Assembly (NCBI GenBank): GCA_963971225.1
Contig: OZ020268.1
Coordinates: 52,502,404 to 52,566,403, forward strand
Direction: 5' to 3'
Origin: Melieria omissa
Taxonomy: Eukaryota > Arthropoda > Insecta > Diptera > Ulidiidae
DNA length: 64,000 bases
Shown: piece by piece, positions 1 through 12,900 of the stretch
Position numbering within the stretch: the first letter of the stretch is position 1
How the letters are laid out: every line of letters begins with the position of its first letter
Made by a program: the position numbers and the translations under genes
Notes under the pieces: generated by a model
The model's database searches: none
What the model was told of the DNA's origin: nothing
Seen by the model: the letters and a program-made list of their open reading frames with translations, nothing else

Positions 1-343
1 TCCTGCTGGCGCGGCGCCATCGCGTAGACAAGCGCTACTACAGCTTCTCGCTGCTGCCGCAGAAGAGCAAAGATCTGTTCGAGGACGATGGCGGCGATGA
101 TGGCGAGACGGAACTGTTTCGGTCGCCTATTAAGAGTAAGTGAAAACCATTGTTGTTGGAGTGTGCGTCAACTTGATTCATGTGTTGTTTCGGCGCTTTG
201 CAGAGGGCATGGCCATACAGCCGTACTACGATGAGGATAATCTGGAGCAGCAGCCACGATCCGATGACGACGACGACGACGACGATGATTTTAATGAGGA
301 CAGCGGCGAAGAGATTGTAATGCTGGAGAAACGCAAACACTAG
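1..343 (+). CDS. svr: 3' end of a membrane protein gene, probably carboxypeptidase D (silver), partial
   Basis: Two 3'-terminal coding exons are visible: up to 135 (donor AAGA|GTAAGTG) and 204-343 (acceptor TTTGCAG|AGGGC), joined in frame, with stop TAG at 341-343. The encoded tail starts with a basic stretch (LLARRHRVDKRYYSFSLLPQ), continues through an acidic DLFEDDGGDDGETELFRSP segment and ends in a run of nine Asp followed by EEIVMLEKRKH. This looks like a cytosolic trafficking tail. Family knowledge: metallocarboxypeptidase D is a trans-Golgi transmembrane enzyme with an acidic tail ending near an E-E-T-L-Y motif, and its fly gene silver maps close to elav in Drosophila. The silver identity is inferred from that resemblance and from gene order. 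No catalytic domain lies in the window, so another membrane protein is possible. Confidence 0.5.
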
Positions 344-2295
344 CTGTGATTTTTATGAGGATAAAACATTTACCAACATGCTTTTTTACAAATGACAAAA
401 CAAACGAACCTTATATGCAAAGTTTTAAACGTTAACGAACATCACAGAAAACTTTAAGTAGATATTTTACTGTAAAGATTGTAATGATAATTATTTAACA
501 ATCTGCTTTTTAATGCTAATTAATTAACGATGATACGATTTTATAATGCAGCTAACGATTTATCATATTGTGAAGATCATGGCACACACTGTACTTTGCT
601 TAGAGTAATTATTTATAAGCTTTTCTTTTAGCGTTATTGAGCTTTAAGTTGGCATTTGCAGTAGTTGCAATAGTAAAAAATTTTCCTTAGATTTTTCTTT
701 AAAAATAAGCGCTGTCTTCCCAATGTTTGAAGAGAAGCGAAAGAGACATGCATCGCATGAACAAAGCGTTAGATTTATTCAATTAAACAGAACTGATGTA
801 TAAATGAACAACACATGCGTCTGATATTTAGAAAACTTTTTTCTTTTTAGCTCATTTTGCTTTGGCAATCATTGAGAAAACAGCCTTAAAACAGTAAAAC
901 TTTACATTGCTTGAAAGAAAATATAAATTAAATCATTCGAAACTGTTTAGAATCCTGTTTAACTCATACAGTGCCGCATGTCGGCGGCGTGCGCAAAGTG
1001 TCTTTAACCTTAACGTCCAACTGTTGCTGCCAACCACTGCTCTGAATCTCAATGTGCAACTAGATCAACAATTGCGTGCAAGTTTTTTTCAAAATTTATT
1101 TTTACAAATAATTAGACTGCAGAAAATTTGTGTTAAATGAAGACTGAAAAGAAATAAACAACATTAATTTCTTTTAATTATTTTGAATTTGTGCTAAATA
1201 TAAAAATATGCAAAATAACTATAACATTTCATTTTTGTAACTTGAAACTTTTATGCAAACAAAATTTGTGCCCCTTTTTAAATTTCTTTCCTTGATAAAT
1301 TTCAAATCAGAAATACTTTGTATGGCAGGTTGTACTCTTTATAAAGCAAAGTTTTTTTTGACCAATTTTTATAACAATTAACTTTGCTGTAAATGCATGC
1401 AGTGAATGCAGTTAAATAAAAAAATATTGTGTGTAATTTAATTTAATTAATAACCAAATGGAAACTGTGCAATTATGTGTAGATTTCATAAGACATTTGT
1501 GCTTTTTGCAGCACGAAACACAAATATTACGAAACGAATTTGCGTGAAATGTTGCAATTTGAAGTAAAAGTCACACATTCGCAAGTAACATAAATAGTTG
1601 CAAAAACTTTCCATAATTCTATGATAAACTATTATATTTCTATGTATGATGTATAATGCAATATTATGTATGTGCATATAGTTAATGTGTAAGCATGCGA
1701 AATAATTTGTATTTTTACAAAATATTAAATAAAAGCATTATTTATTACGAAAATAAGAATATTTCATGTATATTTTAAATGACTTTTAGAGGAACCCTTT
1801 ATGAACTTCGAGCCAAATGAATGATTTTGTATGTGTCAGCCATTCACGGTTCTTAAATAGTGGAATGCATAATATGGTGACGTAAATGTTTGTGGATGGG
1901 GGACACTTACCTCTGATTTTCTTCACTTAAATAAATCATTTAGAGAGCCAAACTACCATAACCTCAATAATGATTACAACAGCTTCACTTTTGGAATGAC
2001 AAAAGTTAGGCGCAAAAATCTACAGCTGATGCAAAAACAAATGCATGCGAACTACAGCAAAGCATCGCTAGCTGTCGCCAGTCAGCGAGTTGTTGTAATG
2101 AAATCAACGCGAGCTTGAGAATTGTGTGTTTGTTGTACTTTAGCCATAGGGAGCCTCTGTGATGTTGTTATGAGCCAACTGAACTCTTAGCTGAGCATCT
2201 CTGCTCCTAGTGCACGTCTTTGTCTGCGCTTCTTCCTAAACTTCAACGATAACTTCGGAATAAAGATTTCGATGTTTTAATTTCAAAATTTAATT
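344..2295. other. 3' UTR and intergenic AT-rich DNA
   Basis: This holds the 3' UTR of the upstream + strand gene, with candidate poly(A) signals ATAAAA near 360 and AATAAA near 1153, and then AT-rich spacer. Open frames here (for example 907-1140 and, on the - strand, 1486-1677) are short, AT-driven and resemble nothing I know. I see no gene. Confidence 0.5.
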
Positions 2296-2990
2296 TTTTT
2301 TGCTAGCACTTACTAATGCAGATTTCAATTCTCTAAAATGGCCATGAAATACAAAATGTAATTTCTTTTGCTAACCTTATCTAACCTCGCCTACTGATAC
2401 AGATTTCTAATCTTTTAAATGGTCATGAAAAAAATTGTATTTTCTTTGCTGACCTAACCTAACCTCACCTACTGATATCGATTTCTATTCTCTAAAATGG
2501 TCATGAAATGAAACCTTTCATTTCTTTTGCTAATCTAACCTAACCTCACCCACTAAGATAATATAAAAAATAAAAAAGAAATTATTTTCTTTTGCTGACC
2601 TAACCTTACCTTACCTACTGATATAGATTCTATAAAATGGTCATGAAATACAAATTTGTTTTTCTTTTGCTGACCTAACCTACTAATACAGACTTATGCA
2701 ATTTTTCTAAATGTCATCAAACTCACTTTTTTTTTCTTTTGTTGACCTAACCTAATCTAACCAGCTGATATAGATTTCTATTCTATAAAACGGTCATGAA
2801 ATTAAATTATATTTATTTGACTGACCTAACTTAACCTTACCTCAGCTACTGATGTAGATTTCAATTCTCTAAGATGGCATGAAATAAAAAAAATGTAATT
2901 CTTTTGCTGACCTAACCTAAACTTCTAATAGAGATTTTAACTTTACTAAATGTCATCAAATTAAATTTTTTTTCTTTTGCTAACCTAATC
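2296..2990. repeat. Degenerate tandem array, about 75-90 bp period
   Basis: About eight to nine diverged copies share the order: CTTTTGCTGACCTAACCTAA, then CTACTGATATAGATTTC, then TAAAATGGTCATGAAA and an A/T run. Copies differ by substitutions and small indels, and two lack the CTACTG block. No coding potential is seen. It lies between the upstream gene and arginase. Confidence 0.8.
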
Positions 2991-3949
2991 CAACTATTTA
3001 TTAATTAGCTTCAAATCTTCTCTCATTGCCCGCAAGTTCCAGCTGAACATTTTCATCTGCGCCTTCAAGTGCGGTCCATCTGCGCATTGCCGTGAACTCT
3101 AAACGGCTGCCAACTGAGTCAGCTTAGTTATTAAAGTTTACGTTTGTGTATTAAAAAAAGCTTAAAAAAAAATACAAACAATTGGGAACTCACACTCAAA
3201 ATTTGATAATCATTTCGGGAAAAGTACTCGCGCGCGGGAAAACCTTCCGTTGGCTGATAAATTTTTGCAGCAGCATTTCGGTTGAAGACATTTGACGTTG
3301 GTTGTTCTAGGCTCGAATCGAACCAAACCGAAACAAACCGTTCCGAGTCGAATCGAATCGAACAGCATCGAACGGAAGTGCGGCTAACGTTTACACAAAC
3401 TTTCATTCAATTTCCAAGCCTAGCAAGATTGAGTGACAAGAAGATGTCGGTCGGTGGCAGCGGCAGCAACAACGTTAGCAGCATCATCAACAGTAGCAAC
3501 ACCGACGGCAACATTAATAGCGAATAAAACTAATTACGAAAAAGGTTATCAGCGTACGCGCGTTTCTTATCGGTGCTTTGAAAAACAAAATTGAACGCCG
3601 CAACGATCGGTGGCAGTCCGGTTCGGTCCAGCGCCTGTCGCACAACGTTAAACTGTCCAAAACGCCATTGACGATTCTCTGTCCATACTATTTTTTTTGC
3701 AAAAGATGAATACTCGCTCCTGAACTTATCGGACAAGTGCGAAAACGAAACAAAACAATTGAATTGTTATTGGAAAACAAAGAACCTGCACTAAAGCAAG
3801 CGAAACAACAACAAATAGTCGTATACGCAAACGCGGCTGCCGCAACGTGCAGACAACGCAACGCAACACGACGGGTGGGCAGTTGGCTCCTGACGAGGTC
3901 GAGAGTGAAAAGTGTTTTCAGTTGACAAATCGGCCCCAACACGGCTGCC
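2991..3949 (+). promoter_or_regulatory. Arginase upstream region and probable 5' UTR
   Basis: This is the stretch directly before the arginase ATG. Its base composition becomes more GC-rich and less repetitive from about 3200, as expected for a promoter and 5' UTR. It contains a short ATG frame at 3444-3527 (27 codons, Gly/Ser/Asn rich) that would be an upstream ORF if transcription starts before 3444. No TATA box is evident. The start site cannot be fixed from sequence alone. Confidence 0.35.
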
Positions 3950-6900
3950 ATGTTTAAGCGTTGTATACAACAAGTGGTGCGTCCGCTTTACACGCGCACC
4001 TGCGCTACGAATGCGAGCAACCCCCCAGCGCCAACGCCAACGCCAGCGACAACGACCACGCCCTCAGCTTCCAAGCATACGCTCGTGGACAAGACGCGCC
4101 TGGGCATCATCGGTGTGCCGTTCTCCAAGGGCCAAGGCAAGGAGGGTGTCGAGCGAGCGCCGGAACTGCTGCGCCAACAGGGCCTAATCGCCATGCTCGA
4201 ACAAGCCTCCAACGGTAAATTACGCCATTGAAACGACAACTGTGTGAATATTTGCCTCTTGACGTACTGTGTTGCTATATGTTTGTGCGTGTGTGTGTAT
4301 TTGCAGGCAATTTAGTGGTGCGCGATTATGGCGATCTGCAGTACGCGCCCGAGCCGATGCTGGCCGACGCGCCCGAATTTCGCAACATCAAAAACTATGG
4401 CGAATTCATGGGCTGCAACAAGGCGCTAATACGCAAAGTCCAGGAGATACTGGACGAAAACGAGCAATTTTTGGCCATTGGCGGCGATCATGCCATCGGC
4501 TTCGGTAAGTGTTGGCGTTCCACCAACAACTACAAATACGCTTGAAGCAAAGCAACTAGGAATTGGTCCGCTTAATTGTTTTTACCGCAGGTTCGGTGGC
4601 CGGCCATTTGCAGCACACGCCAAACCTGTCGCTCGTTTGGATCGATGCGCACGCGGACATCAATCTGCACTCCACCTCGGAGTCGGGCAACATACACGGC
4701 ATGCCCGTTTCGTTTCTGCTCAAGGAATTGCGCGTCTTCTGGCAGCACGCCAATCTGGAACGGATTGCGCCCATCTGGTGAGTGATAAGTGGCTGTTTCT
4801 TTATACCTCATAGCTCTGAGCCTCAGTTGATGGCAATTTTTTTAAAAGAAAAACGATTAATTGGGCTATGAATGATCTGAAATATGTACTTCAAGGAAAA
4901 TATTTCAATTGTAAACTTCGCGTTCAAAATAATTGTAAAAAGGCCTTCTTAATCTTATTTTGCAATTGTATCAAAAGACGTTTGAGAGGTTATTCTCATC
5001 GACTAAGGTGAAATGCGTCACTAGCCGAATTTCTGCAAAATCATAAACATAGGTTATGTTGCGTTGATTTCTACTTATTAGTTACAGTTTGATTAGGAGA
5101 TTGCAAAGCTTCGAAGAAGGAGTGGCTGATAGAGAGTATACATATATGTTAGAGCAAGGGTGAGCAACCTTTTTAATCAACGGGCCAATTTAAATTGTAA
5201 AATTTTTTTGGCGGGCCGCACATAAAGTAACACTTATTAATAACACAGGACAACAAAATCGCACTTTTTTTCTGCTGCATGGAGTTTTTCAACTGTTTTT
5301 CCTAACTTGGGTGCGCTGATTTCGAATCTACCTTCAGATTTTTTGTAGCAGCTCTACTTAGCGAGATACAGGTACCGTGTCACTTTTTCAGATTTTCCTC
5401 TACTTTTTCCATATTTTTTATCGTATTTTCAAAACCAATAAACCGGTTGACATAAATTTTACCTTGTTTCATTAACAACACCGCACGGCTTTTTTTTCGA
5501 TGCAATTTATTTGTATAAGTTTTAAACTTCCGCGCTAATTGGACCTCAAAGTCGGAAAATATGTAATTTTGAGACGTTTTCTTTGATGGTCAAAAACATA
5601 CAAAGTTTTTGTAAATCAATAAACAAGTTAGGTGTATAATAAAAGCCGACACATCAAGCAATACAACACAGCCAAATTATTTGGCGGAATACAGATTCGC
5701 ATCGAAATAATAGCAAAAATTTACCATAGTCATTTTCATCACTTTTCACAATTTTTCCTTAAAAAATTAGGGGCCTCAAAATATGCTCTTTTGTATGTTC
5801 CATTTATATTGTGAAATACAAGCAAAAAACAAAAAGATTTTAAATTGCTCGAAACAAAAAAAATTTAAATGTTGCATATTTTGAGGCCCCTAATTTTTTA
5901 AGGAAAAAGTATAAAAAGTGATGAAAATGACTATTGTAAATTTTTGCTATTATTTCGATGCGAATGTGTATTCCGCCAAATAATTTGGCTGTGTTGTACT
6001 GCTTGATGTTTCTTCTTAAGATATTCATATACTTCGTAACTTGACATCTGTACAATTTTCACCATCAGAAAAAACGCCTTGAAATTCCACATTTTCCTAC
6101 TTTTAAACCTTATTACAACGCAAATTTAATCATGTTGATAGGATTATTGGTTCGGAAATTATAGTCGAAAATGTGAAAAAAGTCGAGGAAAATTCGAAAA
6201 AGTAACACGCTCATTTTTTGAGAAAAGTAGAGCTGTTACATAAAAACGGAATATGGTTTTGAAATCAGCGTGAAAAACCAATTCAGAATTATGTGAAAAA
6301 CTGCTGAAAACATTTCTTAACCAATATGAAAATTTCAAAACCAACCAAGATATTCTTTTAGTTTATGGCAGTTTGCAACTGAAAATGCTGCATTCGACCA
6401 TTTTGTATGCCTTATTATCGTTGCTTGGTTGCAGTGGTGATATTCTGGCATCCGATTGGTGCATGAGCGGCATTTTGATGCCACTTATCTCGGTTAGTAT
6501 GCCAGGGGTCTACAATATATATGTAAGCATCCTTTAATTATCTGAACCATTACCTGACTGGTTCGCCTGACATAGCTCTTGAACGAGCAAAGATATTGGC
6601 ATGCAATTTGGCACACATACCGCTGATTTTTCAACTAAGCACCGTTACACATTTGAGCATCACTTGTGCACTTTTAAACAGGGTTGTCATATAAACATTT
6701 CTTAACCAATATGAAAATTTCAAAACCAACCAAGATATTCTTTTAGTTTATGGCAGTTTGCAAATGAAAATGCTGCATTCGACCATTTTGTATGCTTTAT
6801 TATCGTTGCTTGGTTGCAGTGGTGATATTCTAGCATCCGATTGGTGCATGAGCGGCATTTTGATGCCACTTATCTCGGTTAGTACTGCTAGGGGTCTACA

Positions 6901-9900
6901 ATATATAAGCGTCCTTTAATTATCTGAACCATTACTAAATATACAATCTTTACGATGGCGCACTCGGATCAGGACCAGGCTCTGCACAAAGTCGAATCCA
7001 TTTTTGAAATCACACTTGCCTCCCAAAATTTGTATAATAAACAGATATTTGATGAACTTGAATCCTCAAAACCCACCTTCCGTGCACGACTGAGTTTTCA
7101 TATAGTCTCAAACCCACATATTGTTTCGATCTTTCTCTAATCCACTTACGTTTTCTGTTGTTGTTTCATTATTCCTTGGGTTCCTTTTGTTGAACTTATA
7201 TTTCAACTCATTTATTTGTAAAAATCTTCATAAGAAAACTTCAATTTCTTAATTTTTATATTTTATAAAATTTATTTACTTCCACTTTATTTTGATTTTT
7301 CTTTACGTTCTTCCTTTAAATCTATCTAAAAAAATTTCATTGTATTTTCTAATATATTTCAAGTCAAATTTCATTTCAAAAATATCACAAATATTTCTTA
7401 TAAAAATATAGCATTAATATAATGCATTTAGTCAGTCTTCTGTTTTTAGTTTTCTTCAAAATAACTTAAACTAACTAGCTTTATTTTCATACTCAATGCA
7501 TACACTATTGGTTGCTTGATTACCATTTAAATATTTTAGTACTAAAATAAGTTTAATTATTATATAAGAATGTAGTAAAAAGAGAAAGAAAAAACAAATG
7601 AAGAAATTCAAAACGCAAACGTTTACAATTCTTAGAATACTTTTATAAACAAATTTTAAATATAAATAAACGTTTATACATAAATTAAAGAAAGATTTTT
7701 TTAGATATTTTTTATATAAATCGGACAATATTTTATTAAGGTGTTGCCTAGGAAATTCGGCTAAAATACAAAACATATAAAAAAACGTGTATAAGTACAA
7801 AAAAAAAGAAAAATGCAACTTATATATAAATTAAATATACAAAAAATGCAGCTAACATATTAATAAAAAAGAAAACCCCAACTAAAACTTACAAACTGAT
7901 ATGAAATAATGTTAAAAAGAATAATTAAAGAATTAAAAGAATAATTAAAAATTAGATTAAAGAAACATATAATTGAAATTTATTATCAAAATAGAAAAAA
8001 AGCAAAATTTTATTTGTATAAATTTATTTTCGTGTTTTTGCTTTGAATGAAATACAAATTAAATAATTAGTAATTATTTTTATGAATTAATTAAACCGAA
8101 AAATTAGAAAATTTGTTTTAAAAAAATTATTTTTATAATATGATGCATTTTTTTAAATTTGTATAATTAGTTTTCAAATTATTTATCAATTTAAATAAAA
8201 TTAGTTTTAATTATTTGTTTAGTTAAATTTAAATTTTAGCTTTTTTAAGTAATGTTTTATCAAATAAACAATGAAATTAAAATGAAATTATATTCAGTTA
8301 AATAAAAGTTAATTAAAAATTAAAAAAATAAAAAATAATGAACTTTAATTTAATTTTAATAAAAATAAATTTCATTAAAATTAAATTAAAATTAAATTAA
8401 AATTAAAATTAAATTAAAAATAAATTTTATTAAAATTAAATTAAAATTCATTAAAATATGAATTTTCATTGAATTAAAATTCATTAAAATTACATTACAA
8501 TTCAATTAAAATTCAAATAAAAATTATAATAAAACAAAATTAAAATAACATCAAGATTAAAATAAAAATACGTTTTAATTATATTAAAATAAAATTGAAG
8601 ATATATGAAAATTGCATTAAAGTTAAAATTAAATTAAAATTCAATTAAACTTAAATTTAATTTAACATAAAATAAAGTAATTAAATTAAGTAATTAGATA
8701 AATTTAAGTTTAAATTGAAATTAAAGTTGAATTAAAAAGAAATTGAAGTTGAAATTAAATAGAATTAATTCTAATTACTAATTGGATTTAACAAAACTAA
8801 ATAAAGAAACATAAAAATTTAATTTATTTGAAATAAATTTAAAATTAATAAAAAATTTAATAAAGTTACTATTAAATTGAATTGTAATAAAGTTTACTTA
8901 AATGAAATTAAAACAAAATCAATTTAATTTTAATCAAATGTAATTAAAATAAAAGTTATATTAAAATTAAGTTAAAATGACACGCAATTCAAATTCAAGT
9001 TTAATCAAAAATAAAAGAAGAACATTGCATTGACGAAATAAAATGAATTTTTTAAAACTAAAAAATATTGATAAACGGAAATCATTTAACTTCGAATAAA
9101 TTGTAAATTTTTATTAAATTTTTAAATTACTTTTGTAATTAAACTTGCTTTAAAAATGTTTATTCTTAATAAAATATAAATAATAAACAAATTTCAAAAA
9201 TAATAATTTTTAATATAAAATATTGTACAAAATTGTTCAAAGAACGGGTGGACATTTGAATATTTAATTAAAATATATACATACAAAATTATTCCCTAGA
9301 TCATTTTAATTCAATGATTATATGAAATAAATCATTAAAATTAATTAAAAATAAAATAAAAATTAGCGTGAGAAATTATGCTTAAAATTAGTAGTAATAT
9401 AAATACAAATATTTATAAGTTATACTGCATTAGCTGGTATACTAGTCATCAGTAATAAGAACTCATTAATAAGAACTGAAAATATGTTTGTGCTTTACTT
9501 AAATTATAAATGAGATTTGAATTATTTCAATGTGCTCACAAATGGACTCACTAGTAGCATCATTTCTTCAATGAACAGATGGTTGATGGCTCCACTTCTC
9601 GAGTTAAACCTTAATCAAGAATGTATCTTTAATAGTCCGTGCAATAGTACAAAATTTGTTTTTATTGATTTCTACAAGCCATGTATCGAATATTTGTAGT
9701 GTCAATTTTAACCGTTTTGAATTGAGAGACTTTTCATGTAAAGGAATCATTTTGGTCTTACAAGTTTTAATGTCACACAAAAGACTTACAATGGTTAGCA
9801 ATTAATGACCAACAGTTCGAATCTACTAATAGTGAGGAATTTGAAACCATTAGTCCTTTAACCTGCGACAGTTCAATTGTCAACGCTTTCATGTTGATCG

Positions 9901-12900
9901 GATCTAGTTTCAGAGCCTATAAGAATTTAATCTAACAAATAAAATTCTGCCCTGAATTCTGGCCTCATAGGTTTCAGAGTAATTTAATACTAAATACAGT
10001 TTGTCCTGACCTGAATCCATTTCTCCAACTCGTTTGTCATCTTTTGTAACTGGTTATAAATCCTTTTTGTATGCAAAACACACCTGGAAACAAGTCTATC
10101 CATCCGTTGTCTTACTGCAATGTTACACATTTTTTATGACAACTAATCGCACTACAACCTGGCAAGTCCTGAGCACATTGAGTCCCTGAGTTTTTTTTTG
10201 CCACTGTATACTGTTTCTCTTTGTTGTTGTTAATATTATGTACAATACAATTTGAAAATGAAGCTTAACGAACATAGAATTTACATCAATACTCGATAGT
10301 ACATAAAACTTAAGTAAATTACATAAAGTTATAAAAATCTCAAAAGAAATGTTACAATGATATTTAAAATCTATTAAATAACAAAATACATGTTCATGAA
10401 ATTTAAAGATTTTGAGATGTGATTGTTGGATTTTCTGACTTTTTTGGACTAAAAATCAATTGAGATCGAAAGTTGTTGCCATTGTTGCCGTCATTTGCGT
10501 CTCCCACTGAACTTTAGTTTGCATTTCAATTCACCAAATTCAACTTAAGCTTATTTGACAGTTGTTAATCTCAACTGTCAGCGCTGCAGTGACCCGGCAA
10601 CACATCTCAAAAATCTTAATGAACACCAACCGAAAAGATGGCTTAGGTACACTGAGAGAAGAGACTTGACTTGGTGTGTTGGTGGTGGTTTTAATAAGTG
10701 GTGGAGAGGCTGTGGTTTTGGCAGTGATTAGTGATGATTGGTTGTGGTGATGTTGGCGGGTGGTGGGTGGGAGAGCACAATGCGCTCTGCTCTTTCGTTT
10801 TTGGTTTTCCAAATCAAACGTTACACTTGCACAACGAAATTATGCGCTAATTAAATGAATTAAATCAGTTTTAAATATATACTTAATATGCATTTTTGTT
10901 TTAGTCATTGATCGAGTTGAAATACGTTTGGGTCATTTTTTGTTACTGTATTTTTCAAGTGAAAATTAGCACACTCCTGTAAATAAAAAGAAGGAAATGA
11001 AGAAATTATCAAAATATTACAAATTGCTACGAAATGCAATAAAAATACAATACAAACCGAGCGAGCGTTTCATAAGGAAGTTTAGTTATCGTTTTTGGTG
11101 GTGAATCAATTGAAAAATCAAAGCAAACTTGCAGTAAATCAAATGCAATTAATTAATTTCTCAATTAATCATTGTGTATGCCATTTGTCAAATTAATCAA
11201 TAAATCAAACAGTTAATCGGATTCATCGTTAAATTCATTCATTTATGAATTTATGATTATAATTAACACATAAATTAATTGATTATTAATAATAGTCATT
11301 ATTTTTTAAGAAATCCATCAAATAAGGGTTGCGAAGTTGATTATAAATCAATTAATAATTGTTCAGTTAAATAATTATTCATCAATTAGATAGTTAACAC
11401 ACAAATATTTAATAATTGATTATTTAGTTTAAAATTAGCTGATTATTGGTCAGCAAATTAATGAATAATTAAATTGAATAAATTAATTAAATGAGCTATT
11501 TTTTAACAAATGATTTAAAAAAAAACGTAACAGATACACATTTAAATGATTATTGATAAATAAATCCATTTATTAATTATTCAAATAATTAAAAAAAAGT
11601 TTGGTTTTTTAACTTTTAATTTAATTATAAGTTAATAATTATTATTTGAAATTAAGTAATTATGAGAAATAAAGTAATTATCAATTAATAAATATTAATT
11701 TTTCATTAATAAATTAATTAACAAATTAATTATTAATTAATAAATATAAATTAATATTCCATTAATAAATTAGTTATTTGAATAAATAATGAATAAATGT
11801 ATTTTAAAATAATTATTTGAATAAATGAATGAACTTGAACTCTTTTTCAAAGTTCTTAAAAAATAAATTTTGTAATTTAGTAACGCATTCAAATAAGTAT
11901 GTAAAATCAAATGTATTTATTCATTATTCACATAAACTAAAAAATATTAGTTTATTTGTTATGCAAATTATTATTTAACCATTAATAAACAATAATTATT
12001 GAAAATAATTAATTTTTGTTGAGTTATAATATTTGAATAATTAATAAATAATTTGTGTTTTAATTTGTTTTTTAATAATTGTTTGAATAAGTAATAAATA
12101 ATTTTTTTCGCAACTAATTCAAACCAACTTTAATAATTACGAATTTAAATAATTATTTTAAAATAAGTCTCTTTGTTAATTTTAAAGAATAAAAAGATTA
12201 TTTCTTACTAAAATTATTATTCAATTATAAATTAATAAATATTATTACAATTTATTGATTTTTAATTATTTGAATAATTAATAAATAAATTTCTTTTTAA
12301 ATAATGTTTTGAATAAGTTATGAAATCGCAATAAATAGCAAACAAATTCAGGATTTATTAAATACAAATTAATTCATTGGTTATTTATATTGTTATTCAA
12401 TTATTAATCAATAATAATTATTAAACATTCACAAATTTTTATTTCATTATTTGAATAGTTAATAAATAAATATATGTTTATATAATTATTTGCATCAGTA
12501 CTCAAATAAATTATCATTTAATCATTTAAAAATGCATGAATTACCCATTCAAATATTTATTAAAAAATAAATAAATAAGCGAATTATTCAAGTAAATAAA
12601 AACAAAGAAATTATTAATTATTGAAATAATTATTGAATTTCCAATTAATTATGATTAAAATTTGATTAATTTGAACTAATTGATTATTAATCGATTTAGT
12701 TAGGCAATTAATAGTTTTGAATAATTGAAATAATTGCCCAATTTATTACACAATTTCAAGTAATTAATAATTAAAAACAACAAATAATTGTTACTTACCG
12801 AAAATATACATACATATACAGATACATACATAAGTCAACAAATACAATTCAAAAATGCCAGCATACTTTTTTTCTGTTACTTTTCTCTCGTTCTCTGTTG

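Noticed and set aside
3282..3527. 81-codon + strand ORF upstream of arginase
   Set aside because: The N-terminal half is a simple repeat of CGAATCGAACC-like DNA. Only the small ATG frame at 3444-3527 might be a uORF, with no further support.
5150..5240. hAT-type end (GGGTGAGCAACC) near 5160
   Set aside because: The sequence resembles a hAT terminus, but no matching right end or 8 bp duplication was found nearby.
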